This document shows positions 1 through 11,416 of a stretch of DNA of 64,000 bases, piece by piece. A program made the position numbers and the translations under genes. The notes under the pieces are model-generated. The model was not told the DNA's origin, did not search any database, and was given only the letters and a program-made list of their open reading frames with translations. The DNA comes from Montifringilla adamsi (taxonomy: Eukaryota > Chordata > Aves > Passeriformes > Passeridae): the NCBI GenBank assembly GCA_017590115.1, contig JAGGNK010011003.1, positions 3,177,899 to 3,241,898 on the forward strand, given 5' to 3'. Every line of letters starts with the position of its first letter. The stretch's first letter is position 1.

Positions 1-3000
1 CCTCAGCTAACCCTGGCTGGTCAGAGGTGCTCAGGAATACCTTTGGGATGGCAGGGAGAGATAGACATGGCAATTGGCCAGAGTATCCGTAGCTCAGATG
101 GATCAGTGTCTTTGCTGACTCTTGGCTTGAGGAGTGTGAAGCAAACCTGGGGTTTGTCAGGGTGGTCCCTGACTGAAGTTTCAAAGCTTGTTGAATCACA
201 AAAATCTTGGTTCTTAAGCAATGACTAACATTATCCAGGAGCTGCATTTACTATTAACTAAATGAATTCATACATTAGTGTAAAATCACATTCTTCTGGG
301 TGGACAGATGGGGCATTGCAGTGGTGCTTAGGACTGGATCTTCAGGAAAACATCTATCTAAGCAGAGCTGTAATATTTTGAGACATTCACCTTGGCACCA
401 CCTTTGGATCTGCACTGCTCTTAGCAAAGCAATTGGGCTGTACAGATCTCCAGGCTGTGGGTAGTTTATAGACACTAAGAACTGGTTTGTACTAGAAGGG
501 TAAACAAGCATAAAGTGTTGTGTGAGTATCTGTTGACAGCTTTATTCCAGGCAGGAAGGGATTTCTGTGTGCCACAAGCCAGGCAGGGCAAACTATCCCT
601 GCTGGAGGTGCGGGTGAGTGGGGTCAGAGAGATGTTTTCAGAGAGGGGCATGGTTATCTCCCACTCTGCTGCTCCCTGCTTCAGGAATGTGACATTTTCC
701 CTGGGCGCCTCGCCGTGGCTGCGAGCTGCACTGTGAGCCTCAGCCTGTGTCCTGGGATAAAATTAGCCATCTGGGTGTTTACAGCAATTGCAGGCTGGCA
801 GCCCATGGAAATGCCTCTCCAGGCAGTGTTCCCGTGGAATTGGGGAGCACAGCTGTGATCATTTCATACATGAGAACAAGTTATTTTAAAATTTCCAACA
901 TTTTGTCGGTTCTATAAAACAGTTTTACAAAAATAAAGCATTTTAACCAGAAATGTTGAGCAATAACCAGATGTAGGCAATTTGGAGGGTTGAAATTGAG
1001 TCTCCTATTTGCTTTTAGAGCTTTGTTTTTGCTTTCAAAGATGTGCAGAAGGGTTGAAAAGTTCATTACTAGGTTTAAGAAGAACCGCTTTCTGTTAGGA
1101 GAAATTAAATCCAGTTATTTTCCTGCTGTGGAAGGTCAATATGTAAGGAACACGGGTCCCTCAAGGCACAGCCTGGCACAACTTCCAGGTATCACCTTCC
1201 TGAAGGTAAATCCCTAAATAAAAAGTAAGGAGGAAGTATATTTTCCTCTGGCACATCTACAAATTCCATCAGTGAAGCCTGTTTCCTTTTCACAGGCTGA
1301 CAAATGAAGGTGATTTGAAAAGCTAATCCCAGCTCTGATGGTTCCATAGTGCCACTCCCGTTTCCTGCCTTGCTGAGATGCTGCTCTGTGCAGCACAGTG
1401 TGGGCACCACTGACTCCTGACAGGCATTGCAGCTCTCTCCTGCTGCCCTTCCATGGGGAGAGCTCCTCCATGGTCGGAGCAGGTGCCTGATGGGAGCTGG
1501 AGCAGCAGCAGTCCCTTCCATTATCCGGAGGCATAGGGGTGCTCTTGTTCTCTGGGAATATTTTTAACTTTACCATCTGCTGCTTTTCCTGTGCTTGTGC
1601 CTGAACCAGCTTCCTTGCCAGGATCCACAGACCTCCGAGGGTGACTTCACCTGCTTGGCAGGAGGTGGAGGGTCTGCCCAGGGTCCACCTCTCACCTCAG
1701 GGAAAGGCAGAAGAGCAGGAGCTCTGCTGGGGAACAGGGAGACACTCCTTTTCTCTGAACAGATCTTGTGGATTTTCATGGAGAGGTTCACGTGTTTTTC
1801 CCTTGGGAGGAATATTTGCTGTACAATTCATACATGTGAAAAAGGAAATCCTAGTATTTTGAGTGTGTTTTAGAGAAAGGAGGTGCAATGAATTTCAGGA
1901 ATGCATGTGGATCTTGGTGCATCTTTCCAAAGGGTGCAGCATTGTGGCACCAATAAGCCAAATACCCCAAGATTGTCTCCACATGGGTGTTTGCTAGCAC
2001 AGGACTGAGCCCTTCCAGGGTGGTTAGAGGTTTTCCACTGCTTCCCTCTTCTTTTGGCCTCGTTTCAAGGAACAGAATGGCATAGGAGAGGGCTGAAACT
2101 GGAGAAGCTGGGTCTGCAGTCACTTGAAGGTGACTTTGCAGATGGTTCCTGAAAGTGCAGAAAGGGCAGAAGCTGGTTGTTGGTGCCACCACCACGCAGA
2201 ACAATGAATGTAATTGCTCTGAAATTCAGCAGCTGCCAAGGATGGTTAGTAAACAGCTGGGGCACAGCCCCTCTTCCAGGGTTCAACTGGAAATAACCAC
2301 ACCTTTCAGTTTTAAAATATTTATCCAATTCTTGCTTCATAAGTAATCAGAAAATGAACACTGAGAAGAGGCTGGGAATCTCCACAGCAAATAGATAGCC
2401 TGGGAGCCCAGGCAGAGAAAAGGTTTCAGTCCTGTCAGACTCTGCAGTTCTTCCTTTATTTACAGTCCAGCATTTGATTAGAGTGGAGCAATCAAGGAAA
2501 AATCCTCCCTCAGACTGAAATAGGATTTATTCCAGCCATGCTGGGCCTTAGTGTGGATGGGGTTTGTAGCTACCCAGCTATTGAGTTCCCATATAGAAGC
2601 TGCTCAGAGTTCAGTCTGTGCTTGTGCACAGAGGGGGGTTTTTATTGCAATCCATATGTTTTATAGGAGCTGGGATCCTGTCAGATGGGTCCATAGGGAA
2701 GGTTTCCAATGCCTCTTGAAGTTATATGACCCAGACAAGTACCTAATTGTGCTCTTTTCAAAGAAACACACTCTTGTAGTTAGGCTGAGGGAGCACAGCA
2801 GCAGGTAGCCAGACTATTGTGCTGTGGCCTAGTTTTTTGTAAGAATAAGTTTTTCTATGGTCTAAGAAAGGAAATATTTACCACTTGCTAAAAGTATGTC
2901 TTTGTCAAGCCTTCCTTCTGATCACAAAATATAAATTAGAAAAATAAATCAAAATATTTTACTAACAAGGTCAATTGCAAGTGAATGATACAGTTCAGTA

Positions 3001-3464
3001 TTAAGTTGGTTTAGGTAACTCATAAGAAGAAGCCTGTAGAGGTTTTCTGACCAAGTTCCATTGAAGAAGATCAATTTCTAGAATACATTATTTCAACTTT
3101 TAAATACTGACAGAGCACAGTCCTTTGTGGGGAAAGAAGAAACCTGCTGTGTAAAGGTATTCTGCCTCCTTCTGTAATGTGTCACAATAGAAGAATTACC
3201 TTCTGGGATTGCAAGCTGAGTTTGTGCTGCAAAACTGCCTTTTCTCCAGTCTGTTTGATGATTTATGTTGCTGTTTTGAAATATTGTAATCATTCACTTT
3301 TGCTTTGTGCATTAGGAAATGCATTTAAGAGCGGTAAAAGTAATTGCAGAACAATGGAAAGCTGCACAAAAATGTAATCATACACAAGGATGGTTCAGCC
3401 ACTCGTTCTGTGTACGCCAGATGTTTGCTAATGCTAAATGCCTGTTTCACTTGTCATCCCTCAG
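1..3464 (+). other. DNAJC11: DNAJC11 intron, upstream part
   Basis: No exon, RNA gene or recognisable repeat was found here. The first DNAJC11 exon in the window begins at 3465 in codon phase 0, and the J domain and the linker after it must lie left of the window. The sequence is moderately AT-rich and ends in a pyrimidine tract before the acceptor AG at 3463-3464. Confidence 0.6.
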
Positions 3465-6400
3465 GGAACAATTAGTGTGGGAATAGATGCCACTGACCTG
3501 TTTGATCGCTATGACGAGGAGTATGAAGATGTGCCTGGGAGCAGCTTTCCCCAGATTGAGATAAACAAAATGCACATATCCCAGTCCATCGAGGTGAGGA
3601 GGGTGAATGCAGCACCTCAGAACACACAGCTCCTGGCTCTCAGCAGGGTTTGGGGGGGACACAGTGGCCAGCACAGGTGGGAAGAGGCAGCTTGTGCAAT
3701 GCACAATGGTGGGTTGGCTCTGTAGCCTTTGGGCATCTGGTCTGGGGGCTGCAGTAGTCCTGCCCTCCTGCCAGTGGAGATGGTCAGTGCCCAGTTTTCA
3801 CTGAATGGGATGTGTTCATCAAGCAGCTGGCACCCAGTCCTGAGGATGTGCATAAGGAAAAGGATGGGAAGCATTTCCTCTTTCAGAGAGTTGTATAAAT
3901 GTAGTCTGCTAGAGAGATGAGAATGGTTTACAGCTCAAGGTCAGGACTTCAAGGTGGTACATTACAGGTGTCACAAGTGTCTGGTACTGTAAGAATTATC
4001 TGACTTTTTGCCATGCTTGATGTTTGACTACAGAACCATTTACACTCTGCAGTGGTGATTATGTCCTTGCAGAGCATGCACTAAATGTGTGAACTGGGAT
4101 CAGAGTTACTTGAAACAATATATTCCTTTTTCAGGCACCCCTGACTTCCACAGATACAGCAATACTGTCTGGTAACCTTTCCACCCAGAATGGGAATGGA
4201 GGGGGATCAATTAATCTTGCACTGAGACGAGTGACATCTGCCAAGGGCTGGGGAGAGGTAAAAGTACACCTGTTACACAGTTTTATATTCAATCTATTAC
4301 CTGGTGTTCTACTTTTTGGGGGGAACTTTAGCTCTCATTTTCTGTGTTCTGTAAAATGTAGAAAAATTAATTCTTAAAGGAATTTGAGACAAAGGGAATA
4401 CCAAACCTTGTTTTTTCTTATTTTTCTCCCCTTTCCATTTGTCCGTGCAATTTGTACTTTTACCTGTGCAGACAAAATTATTACCTGATGTCTCTGGTCT
4501 TTCTGAAGGCACAGTGCTGTGAGCAGGCTTCTTAGGGCAGTGTGATAGTTGGCCTTTGCTTCCAAAACTGCTTTGCTTGCCTGGGAAGAAGTTATGGGGG
4601 AAATAGTTTGACTCCCCCGCAGCAGATCTGGTCTGAGCAGCTGGAAGGTCCCACGTTGCACCTGCAAGCTGGGCTGTGTTTGAGGTGCTCATGGCATCAC
4701 TGGTACAGCTGGCAGCTGCCTGTGCCTTCCTTCTTGCACACGAGCTCCTGCTAGCCTGCTTCCTCAGCTTGGGAGAGTGGGAGTCTTCCTCTTGTTTGAC
4801 ATTCACACACTGGAGGCTTTTGATTTCCATAAGGATTTTTGTGAGAGTTTCTCCACGTTCCCTGGAGTGACCAAAGCAGGTGCCAGTAGCAGTCACCTGT
4901 AGCTTTACAAAAATGGTTTTGTTTTACTCTTGAGCTCCATCTCAGTGAGACACCTTTACTTCTTCTGGATGCAAAGCTGAAGAAAAGGGAGGGTGCTGAA
5001 AGAGGGGGTAAATGTTACTCAGATGTGTAAAACAGCTGTGATAAACTTGATGCTCGTGCCATACTTTGTCACTATTGTAAAGGATGTTTTCTTCTAACAC
5101 CCTGGCACTGTGTATTCCAACAGTTGGAGTTTGGAGCTGGAGACCTTCATGGACCTCTCTTCGGGCTGAAGATATTTCGTAATCTTACACCAAGATGGTA
5201 AATATTAGCAAAATGGCCTAGTGGTTAATATCCCACAATAAGGAGCTCAATGACTTGAATTCTCTTCCACATTAATTTTGGATTCATTTTCTGTCCTACA
5301 AAATAAGGTATTTTCACTTTAGTGTTAAGGTCATACTTGTATTGTCAAAATGCCTGCATTCTTTCTGGGTATTGGTGCCCTCCCTTTTCATATTTCCATT
5401 TTAAGGAAGGTCTGTGTTCCACACCCTTAGATTTGTACTTGATCTTGTCATGATTCATCATACTTGAGGCAGAGCAACAGAAGTTTGCTCTGGGAACAGA
5501 AGAAAAAATTGGGGAACTCTTCTGAGGCTTCCATGTGTGAGAGGAAGTTTCTGACAGCAAAACAGGCGATGGTGTCACATAATTTAGAAAAATAATGCGA
5601 AATTTGCCACTAGTGTCATGTCTGTTCACAAATGAATAGAAGTCTCACGTTGCAAAGGAGAATACAAGGTAAGGCCTGTGATTGGAGCCACATGTCAGAA
5701 CATCACAGGAGCTTGTGCAGGTTCCTTCTGTTTACATTTTCAAATTTAGTGCATCTGCCATTCCTCAGAGCTTGCACAGGATTCTTGTTCTGCAGAGAGT
5801 ACTTTAGCAGTGGTTTTAGAGCTGATGCTCAAGGATTATTAGATAGCAGGGCTGCTCTGTGCCAGCAGCCCAATGTGCTGTTCTGCAGAGACAGGATGTT
5901 ACCTGCACAGGGCAGGAAGGGGAAGGCTGGGTGCCTGGGCACAGACCATAAACCAGGGCACAGCCTGCTCTCCTGGGCACTGCTGTGCTCAGGGCAGTCT
6001 GAATTCATTTTTACTTTTCCCTGAAAACCTCAATCATCACGCTTTTTGCAGGATGCTCTCTGGGCACTCAGTAAACTTCCTGAGCAAGAAAGACTCTGAG
6101 GCCACTTGTGAGCTTGTATTTTTTTCACTAATAAATTTTTCCTCATTTTTCTAGTTTCATCACCACAAACTGTGCCCTGCAGTTCTCGTCCCGCGGGGTC
6201 CGCCCCGGCCTCACCACGGTCCTGGCCCGCAACCTGGACAAGAACACCATGGGCTACCTGCAGTGGAGGTGGGGCATCCAGTCAGCCATGAACACCAGTA
6301 TTGTCAGGGACACCAAAACCAGCCACCTCACTGTGGCAATGCAGGTGAGAGCCACAGGTGTTGGTGAGTTGTTTGCGAGGACAAGGGAAGAGATGAATCT

Positions 6401-9400
6401 GACTCCGTGTTTCTTAGAAGGCTGATTTATTATATTACGATATTGTGTTATATTGAAGAATGCTACACTAGAAAGAATAGAGAAAATAATACATCAGAAG
6501 GCTAGGAAAGGAATGAATAATAAAAACCCGTGACAGAGCAGAGAGTCCAGCACAGCTGGACTGGGATTGGTCATTGAGTTAAAACAATCCACATTGAACC
6601 AATCAAAGATGCACCTGTTGGTAAACAATCTCCAGACCACATTCCAAAGCAATCAGATAATTATTGTTTACATTTCTTTTCTGAGGCTTCTCAGGAGAAA
6701 AATCCTGGCCAGGGGATTTTTCATAAAATATCACAGTGACACCTCCCTCGTGGTCCTCCCTCGTGGCAGCACAGTGGTCCTCCCTCGTGGGAGAGAGCAG
6801 CCTCACCTTCCTGGCCCAGCAGTGTTTTGCCTTGGGATTAGAGGTTAAGGAAGCAACTGGTATATCTTGTGATAGACCTAATATGTTTGGCAGAGCACAG
6901 CTCTTGGCATTGTCATAGGTGATGTGGATAAGCTTACAGTAGGGTCAGGACAACATGGATAGCAGCAGAGGTGAGTGGCAAGCACTGCTTTGTGTTCCGT
7001 GCTTCAAGGTCGAGAAAGGAAATTGGGGGCAGCAGTGATCAAGGGTATGTCCTGATACATTTGTGCCTCTTGTGTTTCAGCTGGGAATCCCCCATTCTTT
7101 CATGATGGTCAGTTACCAGCATAAGTTTCAGGATGAGGATCAAACACGAGTGAAAGGTTCTCTCAAGTAAGTGCTCAAGAGGGAATTCACATTGCTCACA
7201 GCCTGAGGACTCTGTCCTCTCCTGCTGCTGCAGGCTTCCAGGTTCCACACAAACAAAATGCTTCTGTGGCCTTTGGGAGCCTGCTTTTCACTCTTTAAAT
7301 CTGGTAATGGCTGAAGTGAATGTCTTGGAGGTTTGGCTCTGTGTGCTTCTGCAGTTATATGGAACTTATAATGCTTGTGTATGATATCTCTGTATCATCC
7401 CCAATAAGAAAGCCAGAAGTTCTTGTTTACTACTTAGCAAGCTGGGAGGTCTCATCTCACCTTGGAGATACACTGTGAATCTTCCAGAGGCCAAGATCTC
7501 CTGCAAACAGATGCATTTCTATGCTTTACCTTTTTGGGAATTACAGGATTCAGTAAAGAGAAATTCAAGTGTCTTCTCTGTCTTAACAGTTCTTGGTTCT
7601 GTCATTCTAGGGTGGGTTTCTTTGGGACCATTGTGGAGTATGGAGCAGAGAGGAAGATCTCCAGACACAGTGTTTTAGGAGCCACTGTCAGCGTTGGTGT
7701 TCCTCAAGGAGTGTCCTTGAAAATCAAGTCAGTTCAAGATCTCAACTCTTTATTGCAGAGGCTGACCATAACCTCCATGATTCTATTTCCAGTATTCAGG
7801 TGGGAAGGTCCCAGTCCCAGGTCAATACAGGTGTATTGATACATCACTGGGAGAGGGTGCAGCTGCCCTCAACTCTGATGCAAGCTGTAAGCCCATCATA
7901 AGGAATGGGTGCTTTCCACTGGTGTGACTCACAGCCTGAGCCACCTGTGTGTGTGTGTGTGTGCATCAGAATATTCTGAAATACAGCTTACAGTGAGATT
8001 TGGAGCACTCTGGTAAGTGAATGGAAGATTTCTGAAAATATTACTAGAGATGGATTCCATGTATATTATGCTTTATACAAGTGAATGCTTGAATTAGGGA
8101 ATTACCATTACCTAATGCAGGTGATTGCACCATTAACAAGGTGCAGTTCACAGAAGGACAGAGCTCATTAAGTGTCCCTGTGCTGTGGTGCACTTGAACT
8201 GGGGCCAGCTACAGGTGGGGTGCTGAAGGGCCCAAAGAATTCAGGCCCAAGGAAACTCATGTTTTCTTAAATAAATATTGTTACAGACATCAGAAAAATA
8301 TTAATGTACACTTGCCCTGAAGGCCCATGCCAGTGTTATTAGCACAGGCCTTCTCTAGAAGCACTTTCTCTTCTTTCATGAGGATGTTCGTCCCTTTTTC
8401 TGTTGAAATTAATGACCAAGCAAATTCTCCTAAGATTAGAAAAGGAACTTTAGAATGGTCAGGTACTGTCACGAGCTGCTACTTCAAAGTCTGGCTCTGG
8501 CTGGTGTCAGCTGCCTTTTCTGCCGTTGGCTTTTTCAGTTTATCAGGCTTTCCCATTTTGAGCTCCTCATTCATCTCCCCTTGGTTCATCAGCAAGCACT
8601 GCTGCTAAGTGTGCTTCATCAAGCACATCCAGCTCTGCTTTTCCTCTTACCATCCCTCTGCTCTTCTTTGTTGCAGGCTGAATAGGGCCAGCCAGACCTA
8701 CTTCTTCCCTGTCCATCTAACAGATCAGCTGCTTCCCAGCGCCGTGTTCTATGCCACCGTGGGACCTCTCGTTATCTACTTTGCCATGCACAGGCTGGTC
8801 ATCAAACCCTACCTCAGGGCACAGAAGGAGAGGTGAGCTTGCACATTCCTGAGGAAGTCTCACTTGGGTTTATTTGTGTGAGGCTGTGGGTCATTTGTGA
8901 TTAGGGTGGGTAAGGAGACCCTGCCAGTTTCTGCCTGAATCCCAGCTGTGTATTCCTGATGAGATGTTGCCTTCCTTCTGCCAGAGAGCTGGAGAAGCAG
9001 CGGGAGAGCACAGCCAGTGACATCCTACAGAAGAAGCAGGAGGCTGAAGCTGCAGTGAGTCTTTCTTGTAACTCAGTCCCCTTAGTGAAAGGAAACTCTT
9101 TTCCCTCTAGACCATTCTCCTTTGGTCTGACCCTGTGTGATTTCTGCTCTGCCACTTGTGTTGTGACAGGTCCGGTTAATGCAGGAGTCAGTCCGAAGGA
9201 TAATTGAAGCAGAGGAAGCCAGAATGGGTAAATATTATAATATCATTTACTTGTTCCATAAATTTGGAGAGAAGAAGGAACAATGTAAAAGTGTTGTTTC
9301 TTCATTCCCACTCCTGATGAAGTGCATTGTAGTTGCTGCTGTGCACGTAGTGGGGGAGCCCCATTATGACTCAGCTCCAGGTGCCTGAGCTTAGGAGGGA

Positions 9401-11207
9401 TCACAGAATATTATCTTGGGACATGGTGTGAAGTGGATCAACAGACTGAAGACAGCAGTCTGGAATTACCTCTTCTCCAGAGAGAGGTGTGTCTATAAAA
9501 GGTGCAAAAGTTGTAGTCTGAAATTCAGCTTTCACTGATTTCTCCCTTACATGGTTTGCTCCTGGATCATAATGGGAATCTGATTTCACTGATTGCTCCT
9601 GGATCATAATGGGAATCTGATCTCTTATGGTTACTAGCAGTTTTCCACAGAATGTTCCAAAGTAAACTGAAATCCACTTGGACTGTCACATGAGTGTGAC
9701 ACTGAGTCCTCTCACTCCATTCTAGTGCTGAAGGTTGCTAACAATGCCCAACTAAAAATGTTGTTCTTTGCTGGGAAGCGTGGGTCCAGGCCAGGAGAAT
9801 TAAATCTCGCTGAAAGCAAGAGAAAATGCTGGGTTGGTCTTTTTGTCAGTGGAAGCCTTCCATCACAGTTGTGATTTCCTGGGAAATGCAGGTCTGATTG
9901 TAGTGAATGCCTGGTATGGGAAGTTTGTTAACGACAACAGCAGGAAGAACGAGAAGGTGAAGGTCATAGATGTGACTGTGCCTCTGCAGTGCTTGGTGAA
10001 GGATTCTAAACTCATCCTTACAGAGGCCTCCAAGGTATGTAGATGTTCTGTCAAAGCTCAGATTCAGGGACTCAAATGCGTGGCCCAGAATTTCATTTGA
10101 ACCATGTGGTGTCCTGCAGGGGATCTCTCCAGTTTTCAGGATCAATTCACAGACGCCATTTACCTAGCAAGTATTACAAACTTCAAGGAACTTCTGTTTT
10201 TTGGGGCTTTTCCAGGGACAGTGGGTGTTACAGACCTTGGGGCTGTACACCAGAAACTTCCCAACCCCCTGGTTTACTTTTATGCACCAAAAACTTGTGG
10301 AGATTATTCCCCAGTGTCTCAACTTGCTGGCAGCAAAACTCCAAAACTTGTTTTTGGCCAACTGGAGAGCTGTGAAAGTCCATTCCCTGATGCTCAGTCT
10401 GTCCTTCTCTGATTCAAGGCTGGGCTGCCAGGCTTCTACGACCCCTGTGTGGGTGAGGAGAAGAGTTTGAAAGTGCTTTATCAGTTCCGAGGAGTTCTGC
10501 ACCAAGTGATGTCAGCTGACAATGAGGCCCTCAGGATACCAAAGCAATGTAAGTAGCACAGACTGCCCAGCATCTTCCCTGGGGAACCAGTAATGGTTCT
10601 ACAGACTACTTCAGCTCTGTGGTGAAGCACACAGACCTGGGGTTCAGAACTGGGGTTGTTGGAATGGACTGACCATGACTTGCCTCTGGAGTAAGGCCCA
10701 AAAGAACCCAGCAGGAGCTCTACAGCAGTTTGTACCAGCTATCCTGTATCTCTAGCTGGGGCTGGAAGCAGAGGCCTCCCACAGGTGCCAGTGTCCTTCT
10801 GTGCAGTTTGCAGCACTGCGTGGCCATTTGGGGACTAAATTTAATGTATGAAGGCCTGCGTCAGATTTCTTCCTTGTCCCCATTTATCTTACCTGCCAAA
10901 ATATTTTCCCTGCTGTAATAGCTCTGTGAAACTAGTACCTGCTTGTGACAACTTTTACTGGCACTCCTGTGGGTCTGGTGGGTTGGCTCAAGGGCACAAA
11001 CCTTTGTTTGCTCTAGACCAGTTCCCTGCCCAGTGTGAGCAGCACATCCAACTAACAGAGCTTCCAGAAGTGCATTGGAGGCGTGTTTGAGTTGTGTCTA
11101 ATTAGCAGCCAAAAGTGTTCCTGCCTGTTTTTGGTACAATGGTGGGCTCCAGCATGTGTCCATTGCTTGTTCTCCTGACAGCTCACAGGATCGATGCCGA
11201 TGGCTAA
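3465..11207 (+). CDS. DNAJC11: DNAJC11, DnaJ (Hsp40) homologue C11, C-terminal 433 codons
   Basis: Twelve exons were read: 3465-3593, 4135-4257, 5124-5197, 6155-6344, 7081-7166, 7611-7727, 8677-8832, 8985-9054, 9170-9227, 9892-10034, 10419-10548 and 11182-11207. All have GT/AG borders and matching phases. They sum to 1302 nt, or 433 residues plus a TAA stop, which corresponds to human residues 127-559. The N-terminal J domain is outside the window. Visible parts are the [18 protein letters not shown] start, the long DUF3395-type beta-rich region, a hydrophobic helix ([15 protein letters not shown]) followed by a charged coil ([17 protein letters not shown]), and the C-terminus HRIDADG. In mammals the protein sits at the mitochondrial outer membrane with the MICOS/SAM complex and supports cristae. 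No stop or frameshift is seen. The conservation to the human protein, as I remember it, makes this identification close to certain. Confidence 0.97.
6359..6741 (-). mobile_element. solo ERV long terminal repeat, antisense to DNAJC11
   Basis: On the minus strand the element begins TGTCACTGTGATATTTTATG and ends with a terminal CA beside CTCGCAAACAACTCACCAA. It therefore has the TG...CA ends of an LTR and carries an AATAAA signal shortly before its 3' end. I recognise the sequence, including the AATCCTGGCC and AATCAGCC blocks, as a family that is very common in songbird genomes. No internal gag/pol-like sequence adjoins it, so it is a solo LTR. A clear target-site duplication was not found at these borders, so the ends may be off by a few bases. 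It lies 14 bp downstream of a DNAJC11 exon. Confidence 0.65.
6742..6790. repeat. three copies of a 12-bp motif beside the LTR
   Basis: The 12-mer CCTCCCTCGTGG occurs at 6742-6753, 6755-6766 and 6779-6790, immediately next to the LTR end. It could be a decayed target-site region or a small local expansion. Confidence 0.6.
7946..7963. repeat. (TG)n microsatellite
   Basis: Nine TG dinucleotides in a DNAJC11 intron. Confidence 0.9.
9556..9621. repeat. 29-bp direct repeat, two copies
   Basis: The same 29 bp, beginning TTGCTCCTGGATCATAATGG, is present at 9556-9584 and 9593-9621, 37 bp apart, in a DNAJC11 intron. It looks like a recent small duplication. Confidence 0.85.
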
Positions 11208-11410
11208 TCCGGGGAGCATGCATCTCTCACGGTACCTGGGTCAACGGAAACCGCAAAACCTCCCCCGGACGCTGCGAGTTTGAACAGAGACATTTTATTT
11301 TTACTGTCTGTACAGCAGGCAGTGTCCTGCTGGTTCTGTTAGGGACAAAAGGACAGATCCTGCTGCTCCAGGCGGCTCCCAGGCAATATCTGAGTTGTGG
11401 CTCGGTACCC

Positions 11411-11416
11411 AATAAA
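11411..11416 (+). terminator. DNAJC11: DNAJC11 poly(A) signal
   Basis: AATAAA lies 204 nt after the TAA stop, giving a short 3' UTR of about 0.2 kb. Confidence 0.8.

Noticed and set aside
7763..7792. possible CR1 LINE 3' end (CATGATTCTAT)
   Set aside because: Only one short match to the ATTCTATG-type tail and no preceding CR1 sequence.
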